Source of the DNA: Candidatus Thorarchaeota archaeon
GTDB lineage: Archaea; Asgardarchaeota; Thorarchaeia; Thorarchaeales; Thorarchaeaceae
Assembly (NCBI GenBank): GCA_029855935.1
Contig: JAGSHN010000005.1
Span: forward strand, 124,001-188,000
DNA: 64,000 nucleotides
Reading direction: 5' to 3'
Shown in pieces: positions 32,665 to 40,652 of this stretch. Below the pieces are notes generated by a model, which saw only the letters and a program-made list of their open reading frames with translations, was not told where the DNA came from and did not search any database. The position numbers and the translations under genes are program-made. Numbering within the stretch: position 1 is the stretch's first letter; each line of letters starts with the position of its first letter.

Positions 32665-35600
32665 AAGAAGTCCGTCAGAGCCGTCTGTTTCGACACGAAG
32701 AGAGAGTCTAGGGAGGCCTCCATCAGACGTACGCGTTCGCGGAGGTAGTTGCTGAGGTCGTATTCGTCCAACATTCTCTTTGCAATGTCAAGATACTTGG
32801 ATATGTTGCGTTCGCGGACCGTAAGGGATAGGCTTGCTCCACAGACGCATTTTCCTGAGAGAGGAACTCTTCGGTAGACTCTGTGGCATCTCAGGCACTG
32901 TATCTTCTGAGTGGAGTAAGCACGGAGATTGCCTCGAATGTCGCGGATGAAGTGGTGGGAGAGAACGCGCTCGGCCACATCCCTTGCGTCCACCGCAGCA
33001 ATGAGCTTTGCAATCTTCAACTGGGCCTCGAGCTTCTCGGCCATAGTACCGAGAACCTTGTACCTCGTGGTTTCTGGACCGGAATTGATGTTCGAGGTGC
33101 CGTGTGTGAACGCGAAACCCTCATACTGCGCAGCAGTCCCAAGACGCCTAGCCAGTATGTCTACAAGACGTTCCACGTCCTTTGGGCTACCACCGCGTGC
33201 GGCCATGTCATAAAACTCGGCGGGATACCGACCGCACACCTCCATGTTGTGACTCTCGTCATCCACCTCCGCAGGATTCAATATCACAGAGAGAACGAGA
33301 GGCGCATCCATAAAACCTCCGCGTCCCGCAGGGAGAAAGTGCTTCGAGAAATTGAGGAGCGCATCGAGTACCAGAATTACCGCATCCTCGTCACCATCGC
33401 AGTTTCGACGCTTGGCCGCGTGCCAGTATGGATGCGCATAGCATACACTGGCACTGGTAAAGCCGATTACCCGCCCTATGATTCCAGCCGATGTATGTGG
33501 AGCAAGACCAATTACAAGATGCCCCACAACATCGTCGCGTTTCTTGAACTTGTAGTACCGTGACATATTGTAGATCTTCTCTAGACAGTCGTCGACAAAC
33601 TTGCCCACTCGTACAAGGTAATCTGCACAGTTCTCAGGAACAACAATGTCCTGCACTTTCAGTTCTAGAACTTGATCCTCCGATGTTAGTGGCATGCCTT
33701 GGTAGTCCGTATGATATCCGAGACCGCGCAAACGTTCAACGGATACACCAATCTCTCGTGGCGTAAAATGAGTGAGTGGAGCATCTGTCGCGTCAAAGCG
33801 CGCAGTACCGTCTCGGTAGGAGTAGACTCCGTGCTTCGCTCTCAGAATTCCCTTACCGATATACTCGGGAATCTTGAAACTGCTGGTCAGTCCAAGAACA
33901 CCACGAACACCATACGTCTGTGTTTCGCCAATCTCGGACTTGACACGTTCGAGTAGTTCTCGCATGTCTATACTGTACGTTCTGGTCGCCTTGACGAGGT
34001 TGACATCGTGACCCAATGGGCACATTCCGGTCTTCGGATCCACAGGGCGACCACAGTCCTCATACGAACAGTAACGTATGATGTCGGTATGCGAGCCACA
34101 CTCGGGACATCGCGACTCGAAGGTGTTGTGATGGCAGGTGGGACATAAGCGATTGACCATCTCAACAGTTATCCCACGTGAGGCAGTGTCCAAAGAGTGA
34201 CCGGATCCATCCTCAGTGAGTACAGCTGAGGAGGAGTTTACACTCATTCCCTCGGCCACACGCTCCAGAGAGCGCTCACTCCCCATCTCTCTGCCAACTG
34301 GAAAGAGTACTTGGACAGGGGGATGCATGCGACGTTCTTCGGCTTTCTCCGGACGACCCATACGGGCACCTATTGAAACACCAAGCTTGTCACGAAGTGG
34401 AACCTCGGACACAGAGTTTAGGAGAGCAACCGCAGAGTCGCCAGAAGGGGTCGCCTCCGGCGAGCCTAGCTGAGCAAGGATTGTCACGGGGCTGTCTGCA
34501 AGAGTCAGATGCGCATGTGTTGGGATGTGTGGAATGCCCGCACGTTCTAATAGGGACTTGAAGTACTGATCGGATGGGATGACAATATGCTTAGCATCCT
34601 TGACCTCTAGTATCTCCATATTGGATAGTATCCAGTTTCTCAGCTCCATGACCTCTTCAGCGGAGAGGGCTTGCCAGCGATAGAGGTAGGAGGGGTGTAG
34701 TGGCACTCCGAAGACCTTTGAGAGAGCAACGGCCTGCTCGGGGGTAGGAGTGTGCGATAGAGGCAACTTGATGAACTGATCAAGAAGTTGTGCGGTCACT
34801 CCACACTTCGTCAATCGTCCTGCCAGTTCACGCTCAGGAACCGAACTCACAGCCCTCTCAAGATCGTGTGACCACCACTCCTCACAATACCCAATGGGCA
34901 CTAGCGGATGATTGTTCTCTATGAACTCTCCAACCGCCACTAGAATGTCACCAAGATAGAGAATCTTGGCAACACGGTCACGCACCTCAAGTGCTCTCTT
35001 GACAGTGGATATCTGTTCGACACTGCCATCATCCAGTAGCACTATCGGCCCTTCAATGGAGTCCACGGGCGCAGCAATAGAGCCCTTGCCAGGGCGTTCA
35101 GTGCGAATGTGCGTTCCCGGCGCCAAGAACTCGTCAACAAGATACATCGTGGCGGGGTGGATTCCGACACCAGCGAGGCCAGTGTTTCTGGATCGGCCAT
35201 AGCGGAGCCTAAAACCCCCTGTGCGGGAGGGGTGCGAGAATACGGGTCGTCCACCTATGACATCCTCAAGATACTCGGTCTTGGGCGCAATTGCCTTAGC
35301 GATATCATCACCAGTCTCTGCCTGCTTTGCCTTTGATGTTTTCTTCACAAGGTCCTCAAGCCATTCCCAACCCGGAATGTTGATTCTGCTCACTATGCGG
35401 GCGAGCTTCGCAGCTCGGCCGACCACTCCATCATTCAGAACAAGGACCATCCCGCTCCGTACACGGTTGGTCTCTATCCGGGGCAGGTCGCGGGTCCCTG
35501 ATACCTCAAAATCCTCGGTCGGTTCGCCAGTGAGCATTATGGGAAGATGGGATGCAGCGTAGCGAATCAGCTCTGGTTGTACAGAGTATTGTAGATGGAC

Positions 35601-36197
35601 GGCACGTGCGTACAGCTCGACCTCCTCTAGGGCACGCTCGACCTCCTCGGGTGTCGACTTTAGCGCAGGGAGACCTAGAACCTGCCGGACGTAATCTGTG
35701 ACCAAAACAGTCATTGCGGCCTCGGTGCCACCTGCAGCGCGAATGGGACCTGCAAGATAGAGCGCTAGGTATCGCTCGTCACCGGACCCGCGGATGCGTA
35801 CCTTTGCTATGCCCTCAAGAGGGGCTGCTGTGATGCTCTCCGTCAGAATTGAGAGAGCGACACGGACAGCCTTGTCGGCGGCCTTCTCAGGATCGGCGAT
35901 ATCGCCCAGCGTCCCCTGCGCAATCTCCTTGGCAATCTGGAACGCCACCTCTTCACGTGACATCTTGCTCTGGAGCTCGCGAATACGTGCGGCAACACCT
36001 TGTGGCCCCTCCAGCGTTGCCTCTACACGGGCGGCCACATCGTGAGCATGCGGAATCTCCACGCGTCGTACAGGATCAACCCCCACAGCGCGTGCTCTCT
36101 CCGCAATGTGGTATATCCGCTGCACCTCCTCACTTAGCTTCTGAAAGTAGAGCGCATACGCTGGACTATGCTCCGGAAGAGTGTGTTCTACCGCCAT
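32661..36197 (-). CDS. polC: DNA polymerase D large (catalytic) subunit DP2
   Basis: Replicative polymerase subunit of archaeal PolD, 1178 residues. The N-terminal region starts MAVEHTLPEHSPAY and has RIRGSGDERYLALYLAGPIRAAGGTEAA. A zinc cluster CPTCHHNTFESRCPECG lies in the middle, and the catalytic NCDGDEDAV at about 932. The C-terminal zinc site CLRCHRVYRRVPLSGKCVCG precedes the small-subunit and PCNA-contact tail. No intein is visible. It is divergent from the RPA gene; the small subunit DP1 is not in the window. Confidence 0.97.
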   Translation of the reverse strand: MAVEHTLPEHSPAYALYFQKLSEEVQRIYHIAERARAVGVDPVRRVEIPHAHDVAARVEATLEGPQGVAARIRELQSKMSREEVAFQIAKEIAQGTLGDIADPEKAADKAVRVALSILTESITAAPLEGIAKVRIRGSGDERYLALYLAGPIRAAGGTEAAMTVLVTDYVRQVLGLPALKSTPEEVERALEEVELYARAVHLQYSVQPELIRYAASHLPIMLTGEPTEDFEVSGTRDLPRIETNRVRSGMVLVLNDGVVGRAAKLARIVSRINIPGWEWLEDLVKKTSKAKQAETGDDIAKAIAPKTEYLEDVIGGRPVFSHPSRTGGFRLRYGRSRNTGLAGVGIHPATMYLVDEFLAPGTHIRTERPGKGSIAAPVDSIEGPIVLLDDGSVEQISTVKRALEVRDRVAKILYLGDILVAVGEFIENNHPLVPIGYCEEWWSHDLERAVSSVPERELAGRLTKCGVTAQLLDQFIKLPLSHTPTPEQAVALSKVFGVPLHPSYLYRWQALSAEEVMELRNWILSNMEILEVKDAKHIVIPSDQYFKSLLERAGIPHIPTHAHLTLADSPVTILAQLGSPEATPSGDSAVALLNSVSEVPLRDKLGVSIGARMGRPEKAEERRMHPPVQVLFPVGREMGSERSLERVAEGMSVNSSSAVLTEDGSGHSLDTASRGITVEMVNRLCPTCHHNTFESRCPECGSHTDIIRYCSYEDCGRPVDPKTGMCPLGHDVNLVKATRTYSIDMRELLERVKSEIGETQTYGVRGVLGLTSSFKIPEYIGKGILRAKHGVYSYRDGTARFDATDAPLTHFTPREIGVSVERLRGLGYHTDYQGMPLTSEDQVLELKVQDIVVPENCADYLVRVGKFVDDCLEKIYNMSRYYKFKKRDDVVGHLVIGLAPHTSAGIIGRVIGFTSASVCYAHPYWHAAKRRNCDGDEDAVILVLDALLNFSKHFLPAGRGGFMDAPLVLSVILNPAEVDDESHNMEVCGRYPAEFYDMAARGGSPKDVERLVDILARRLGTAAQYEGFAFTHGTSNINSGPETTRYKVLGTMAEKLEAQLKIAKLIAAVDARDVAERVLSHHFIRDIRGNLRAYSTQKIQCLRCHRVYRRVPLSGKCVCGASLSLTVRERNISKYLDIAKRMLDEYDLSNYLRERVRLMEASLDSLFVSKQTALTDFF

Positions 36198-36415
36198 CTC
36201 CGTCCAATAGAAGATGCCTTTGCCCGCTTTTGAGTGTTGAGATACAAGGCGGCAGAAGAGAGTGCCTCAGCGACCTTCATGCGCATAGTCAATGGTCGCA
36301 TAATGCGTGAGGAAGATTGCGTCAGGCCAACATAGCTCTGAACCACCGAGCAGTGACACTTTAAGGGTCATTGTACAACAGAGAGGCAGAGTCGAATTGA
36401 GAGGATGAACTGTAG

Positions 36416-38179
36416 TTGCTCACGCTAGAGGAAACAATTCAATTGATTCTCAAGAACAGGACGGACTTGGATCGCAAGGCAGTCATGGAGATGATAGAAC
36501 AGAAGCGCCAACAGATGGGGCCCGAGTTAGTGAACGAGGAGTCTGCCGCAATGATTGTGGCGCGCGACTTGGGTATCGACCTCCACCAGATAACAGCGAG
36601 ACCGCGCATGAAGATTGAGGACATCACGGAGGGGAGCAGAAGTGTCACTCTTACTGCGAAGGTGGTTGGAGTGGACACCGTGAGGGAGTTCTCCAGGAGT
36701 GGAGGAGGGACTGGCAGGGTCGCAAGTATCACTGTGGCCGACGACACGGGAAGAATAAGGGTCGTTCTATGGGACGAAACGACAAGACTTGTTTCAGATG
36801 GCCTGGTGACCGTAGGATCGTGGGTCCAGATACGGAACGCCTATGTAAAACAGGGATTGAGGGGCGCACTTGAGCTGAACATCGGACGAATGGGAGGAAT
36901 AAGGGCTCTTGAGGATTACGAGATTGAGGAACTCGACATCGAAGTCGCCGATGCTGAAACCGTCAAGCTGGGAGAACTCAGGGAGAATATGTACGACGTC
37001 GTTGTGGTCTTCGCGGTTCAGAGAGTATTTGGGCTATCCACGTTCACTAGGAAGTCAGATGGCAGTGAGGGAAAGGTGCTCAGCCTGATTGGCGCGGATG
37101 AAACAGGATCCGCGCGCATAGTATTCTGGGACGATCAAGCGGAGCAGATGAGAGATGTCGAGGAGGGTGAGGTGATACGACTCTCGGGAGCATACACAAG
37201 AAAGGGCAGATACGGCGACATAGAGGTACATGCCGGAAGATCGTCGCGGATTGACAGAGGACTGGACCAGAAGATTGAGGCCGTTGAAACTCCATCCGCG
37301 AAGTTCCAAGAGATGGGGCTACAGCCAATCAAGAGCCTCTCCATTGAGATGAGGGACGTGGATATCGAGGGTAAAGTGCTCAAGATATTCCCCGCGACCA
37401 CCTTTCAGAGAGAAAATGGAGAGGGGCGGGTTCAAAATATTCTCGTCACAGATGGCACGGGCACTGTCAGAGTGACATTCTGGAATGACGATGTCGACAA
37501 AGTGAAAGACCTACATGAAGGCGACATCATAAGAATCAGACATGGCTATATCAAGGAGGGGTTCAGGGGAGGAGTGGACTTTCAGGTGGGTCGAAGAGCC
37601 GAGATTGAGATAAATCCAAGAGGGACTGGCCTTGAGAACCTGGATTTGAGTCAGGTCGATCTCGTTCCCACCACCTTGGGAAACCGAGTGCAGATCGCAA
37701 AGATTGACGAGAGCATGGAGGGTAAGAGTGTGGAGATAAGCGGCCTAATAATGACCGTTTCGCGGAGGAGCCCAATCTACGCAGCCTGTCCCAACTGTAA
37801 GAAGAAGGTTGAGGAGGATGCACAGGGATACACCTGTCCAGTCTGTGGCCCAGTTCCTCAGCCAGAGTACCGTATGCTGTACAAGGTGACAATAGACGAC
37901 GGGACCAGTTCAATTCCGGTGACGCTCTTCGGACAGACTGCCGAGGAGTTGTTGGGCATGACTGCAGCAGAGGCGCATGAACTCATCACGAGGAGTGGGA
38001 AGGAGAGCGAGCCATTCGACAGGAACTCCCATCGAATGCTTGGAGTGCGCGTAGCAGTCAGAGGTAGAGTGACAAGGTTTCGAGACTCGTTGGAGATCGC
38101 CGCCTCATCCCTAGCGTTTCCCGACATCATAAGAGAGATAGAGAGAGAACGAGAGAGGATTGGACAGCTCATGAGGTGA
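36416..38179 (+). CDS. Replication protein A-like single-stranded DNA-binding protein
   Basis: A 587-residue multi-OB-fold protein. An N-terminal helical domain (1-60) is followed by OB folds at about 65-165, 185-280 and 305-400, and a fourth with a zinc ribbon (Cys458, Cys461, Cys474, Cys477) at about 425-560. Repeated G-x-I/V-R-I/V-x-FW segments mark the OB cores. TTG 36416 is the start because a TAG in frame lies immediately before it. A TATA-like CTTTAAGG lies near 36358. It faces DP2 across a 218-base gap. Confidence 0.92.
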   Translation: MLTLEETIQLILKNRTDLDRKAVMEMIEQKRQQMGPELVNEESAAMIVARDLGIDLHQITARPRMKIEDITEGSRSVTLTAKVVGVDTVREFSRSGGGTGRVASITVADDTGRIRVVLWDETTRLVSDGLVTVGSWVQIRNAYVKQGLRGALELNIGRMGGIRALEDYEIEELDIEVADAETVKLGELRENMYDVVVVFAVQRVFGLSTFTRKSDGSEGKVLSLIGADETGSARIVFWDDQAEQMRDVEEGEVIRLSGAYTRKGRYGDIEVHAGRSSRIDRGLDQKIEAVETPSAKFQEMGLQPIKSLSIEMRDVDIEGKVLKIFPATTFQRENGEGRVQNILVTDGTGTVRVTFWNDDVDKVKDLHEGDIIRIRHGYIKEGFRGGVDFQVGRRAEIEINPRGTGLENLDLSQVDLVPTTLGNRVQIAKIDESMEGKSVEISGLIMTVSRRSPIYAACPNCKKKVEEDAQGYTCPVCGPVPQPEYRMLYKVTIDDGTSSIPVTLFGQTAEELLGMTAAEAHELITRSGKESEPFDRNSHRMLGVRVAVRGRVTRFRDSLEIAASSLAFPDIIREIERERERIGQLMR

Positions 38180-38275
38180 CGGACTGGATTCTCCTGTCAG
38201 CCACGACGACCCCGAGCAGAGAACGACTGGTGATGGCGGGGACTACATAGTCGGAGTGTAAAGATATCTCTAGCA

Positions 38276-39517
38276 TCACCTACTGGCCTCGACTAGGGAC
38301 TGCAGACCCTCCAGAAAGACATCAACATCGTGCTGGTTATTATAGAGGTAGAAGCTCGCACGCGCCGTGCCTACAGTCGGAGGTATTCCTTCTTGATAGT
38401 GGAACGGGTGGGCACAATGAGCCCCCGACCTTACCATCACCGCAAACTCGTCATTGAGAAACGTTGCAACATCGTGGGCCGAGCCCACCGTGTCTACTCC
38501 GAATGTCACGAGACCAGTACGCACGTCGACATCGGTGGAACCTAGGATGTGCACGTGATCCATCTCCTTCATGCTCTTCAGTGCTCTCGCCAGCAGTCTT
38601 CGTTCGTGCCTCTCAATCTCATGCATCCCTATTGACAAGAGGTAGTCGGCAGCGGCACCAGCACCAATCGCACCCGCATAGTTCTGGAGACCCGCCTCAA
38701 ACTTCTCCGGAGGCGGGAGATACTCGGGGATTATCCGACCATTCTCATATCGGACGTCAGCCACTGTGTCGCCACCCGTGAGAAACATGTCCATTGACTT
38801 GAGATGCTCAATCTTCCCGTAGAGAAGGCCCATTCCACTCGGACCACACATCTTGTGAACAGACAGCGCTGAGAAGTCAACATCCAATGCCTGTACGTCC
38901 AATGGATGGTGTGGGGCATACTGAGCATCATCTGAAACAACAATGGCGCCTCGGTCGTGAGCTATCTCCACAATCTCGCGCAAAGGTGCCACAGTGCCTG
39001 TGACATTTGAGGAGTGGACGACGGAAACGATCTTAGTCTTACTGTCAATCGCCTCTTTCCAACGCTCTATGTCAAAGGTGCCATCACTACGAGCGGGGAC
39101 TATCTCAATCCCGAGGCCATCTCGCCGTGCTCGTTCTACGAAGGGTAAGGAACCACTGTGATGCTCCAAGGAAGTTGTCACAATCTTTGACCCCTGGGGC
39201 AGGGGGAATGAGCGAGCCACTATGTTGAGGGCTTCAGTGGCATTGCGAGTCCAGATACATTCATCCTCGCGTGTGGCATTGATGAAAGAGGCCATCTTCC
39301 TTCGGGCCTCCGCATAGGCGGCGGAAACCTCTTTCCCCAATGTATGGATACTGCGTCCTCCGCAAGCGGGAAACCTCAGATAGTATTCGTTCATCGCATC
39401 TATGACCTGCTGTGGCTTGAGGGACATGCAGGCGCTATCCAAGTACACGATTGGCCTGCCGTTGATCTTGCGTTTCAACGCAGGAAAATCGTCGCGTATC
39501 TGATTCCAATCGACCAT
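38276..39517 (-). CDS. SufS-like cysteine desulfurase
   Basis: PLP-dependent class V aminotransferase of 413 residues. The PLP lysine is in SVHKMCGPSGMG and the active cysteine loop is VRSGAHCAHPFH, the SufS pattern. It also has YLDSACMSLKP and SLEHHSGSLPF. It probably supplies sulfur for Fe-S clusters such as those of XPD, RpoD and Taw1. ATG 39517 is chosen over GTG 39523. The upstream winged-helix gene ends 6 bases before and may be co-transcribed. Confidence 0.9.
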   Translation of the reverse strand: MVDWNQIRDDFPALKRKINGRPIVYLDSACMSLKPQQVIDAMNEYYLRFPACGGRSIHTLGKEVSAAYAEARRKMASFINATREDECIWTRNATEALNIVARSFPLPQGSKIVTTSLEHHSGSLPFVERARRDGLGIEIVPARSDGTFDIERWKEAIDSKTKIVSVVHSSNVTGTVAPLREIVEIAHDRGAIVVSDDAQYAPHHPLDVQALDVDFSALSVHKMCGPSGMGLLYGKIEHLKSMDMFLTGGDTVADVRYENGRIIPEYLPPPEKFEAGLQNYAGAIGAGAAADYLLSIGMHEIERHERRLLARALKSMKEMDHVHILGSTDVDVRTGLVTFGVDTVGSAHDVATFLNDEFAVMVRSGAHCAHPFHYQEGIPPTVGTARASFYLYNNQHDVDVFLEGLQSLVEASR

Positions 39518-39523
39518 GGTCAC

Positions 39524-39754
39524 TTACCTCACTATCGACCAGCGGTAGCCACCCTTGCCGAACCGCTTCGTTATCAGACCAAGTGATACCAGTTCATTTG
39601 CCGCTGCAACAAAGGCGTCACCACCAGCACAGTCCGTACAGACCTCTGCAAATTCGGGACGCCGTGCCATCTCGAGAATCTCCGAGGTGGTGAGCGAACC
39701 GGCAGTTTCGAGAATCTTGAGTACACACTGGGCATTCCTAGACAGGTCGGACAT
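39524..39754 (-). CDS. Small winged-helix protein with CxxC, upstream of the desulfurase
   Basis: A 76-residue protein with helices consistent with a winged helix (NAQCVLKILETAGSLTTSEIL, ANELVSLGLITKRFGKGGYRW) and a CTDCAGG insert between helices. It could sense metal or Fe-S status and control the adjacent desulfurase, but that is inference. ATG 39754 is the likely start; an ATG at 39817 would add 21 poorly folded residues. Confidence 0.6.
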   Translation of the reverse strand: MSDLSRNAQCVLKILETAGSLTTSEILEMARRPEFAEVCTDCAGGDAFVAAANELVSLGLITKRFGKGGYRWSIVR

Positions 39755-39919
39755 CTTGGAATGCCACGGGCCAAACAACAATATGAAGACTTCTGTCGAG
39801 CCAATGTCGATAGGCATTCTCGTTACCGAACAAAATCCTTAAATGAATGCCAGAGTGCGCAATAATGCTCCTTCTTGCAGGGCCCTCTGAACTTGTGGAA
39901 AATAGATAAGGTGAAGGAA

Positions 39920-40174
39920 TTGGGAAGACGACGACGACAAAAGGTCATTAGACGACCTCAGAAGAAGATCCCAGATGTGTATCCGTGCCCAGAGTGTGGT
40001 AACACAGCAATCAAGATTGAGCTGTACAAGGATAACAAGGTGGCACTCGTCAAGTGTGGCTCCTGTGGACTTGAAACGCTGATTGACGAGGTGACCCCTC
40101 TGACTGAAGCAGTCGATGTGTATGGAACATTCATCGACAGGTACTATGAGGAGAGGCGACTCACGACCACATAG
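39920..40174 (+). CDS. elf1: Elf1-type transcription elongation factor
   Basis: An 84-residue protein: basic N-terminus GRRRRQKVIRRPQKK, zinc ribbon Cys23/Cys26/Cys46/Cys49, then TPLTEAVDVYGTFIDRYYEE, matching the eukaryotic Elf1 end (SEPVDVYSDWIDACE from memory). It binds RNA polymerase and aids passage through chromatin in eukaryotes. TTG 39920 is supported by GGTGA five bases upstream and by the conserved MGRR start. A TATA-like CTTAAAT lies near 39838. Confidence 0.9.
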   Translation: MGRRRRQKVIRRPQKKIPDVYPCPECGNTAIKIELYKDNKVALVKCGSCGLETLIDEVTPLTEAVDVYGTFIDRYYEERRLTTT

Positions 40175-40256
40175 GCACAGGGCGCACAGATAGAGTAGCC
40201 CAACGAAGTTAGCAACCGTTATAAGAGGACAGCAATCTCGCAGGAAACGATCTCCA

Positions 40257-40373
40257 ATGCAGGCTGAAGTCACAACACAAATCTTGAGCATTATTCTGAC
40301 GGCTCTAGGTATCATTGCCCTGCTACTGATTCTAGGATACTCCATCTACGGCGAGGAGGAGGCACAGGAGTAA
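40257..40373 (+). CDS. 38-residue single-span membrane protein
   Basis: ATG 40257 to TAA 40373 encodes a short polar N-terminus (MQAEVTTQ), one hydrophobic helix at about 9-31 and an acidic tail EEEAQE. A GTTATAAG element at 40219-40226, about 35 bases upstream, and the clean 80-base gap after elf1 support a real gene. Size and topology recall mini-subunits such as Ost4, but sequence similarity is not demonstrable by eye. Function unknown. Confidence 0.55.
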   Translation: MQAEVTTQILSIILTALGIIALLLILGYSIYGEEEAQE

Positions 40374-40406
40374 TACAAGAGAAGAGTAGGTGGGGGCTCG
40401 CCATCC

Positions 40407-40652
40407 TTGTGGTCGGAGATCGCAAGTGTGGTCAATAGATCATTCGAGCAGGCGGCCGCGCATCTGGCGAACTTGGGACCAGTGAGAAACATTATCGATG
40501 ACCTACTCAAAGAGAGTCGGTCCATAGAGGGGTTTCTCGCTCGGCTGGAGGAATACGAGCGCACAGGCCAGGATGTAACAATCAGAACAGACATCCGCAT
40601 CCTCATCAATGAGATAAGACACATAATGGCGCAGCGGAAGGCAACAAGATGA
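40407..40652 (+). CDS. Small helical protein coupled to lhr, unknown function
   Basis: An 81-residue, probably all-helical protein (FEQAAAHLANLGPVRNIIDDLL, GFLARLEEYERTGQDV). No family is recognised. Its stop overlaps the lhr ATG as ATGA, suggesting translational coupling. The start is uncertain: TTG 40407 or GTG 40428. Confidence 0.55.
   Translation: MWSEIASVVNRSFEQAAAHLANLGPVRNIIDDLLKESRSIEGFLARLEEYERTGQDVTIRTDIRILINEIRHIMAQRKATR

Noticed and set aside
32883-33563. 226-residue plus-strand frame
   Set aside because: It lies wholly antisense to the conserved catalytic region of DP2.
32661-36197. Intein in DP2
   Set aside because: The length of 1178 residues and continuous family motifs leave no room for an intein.
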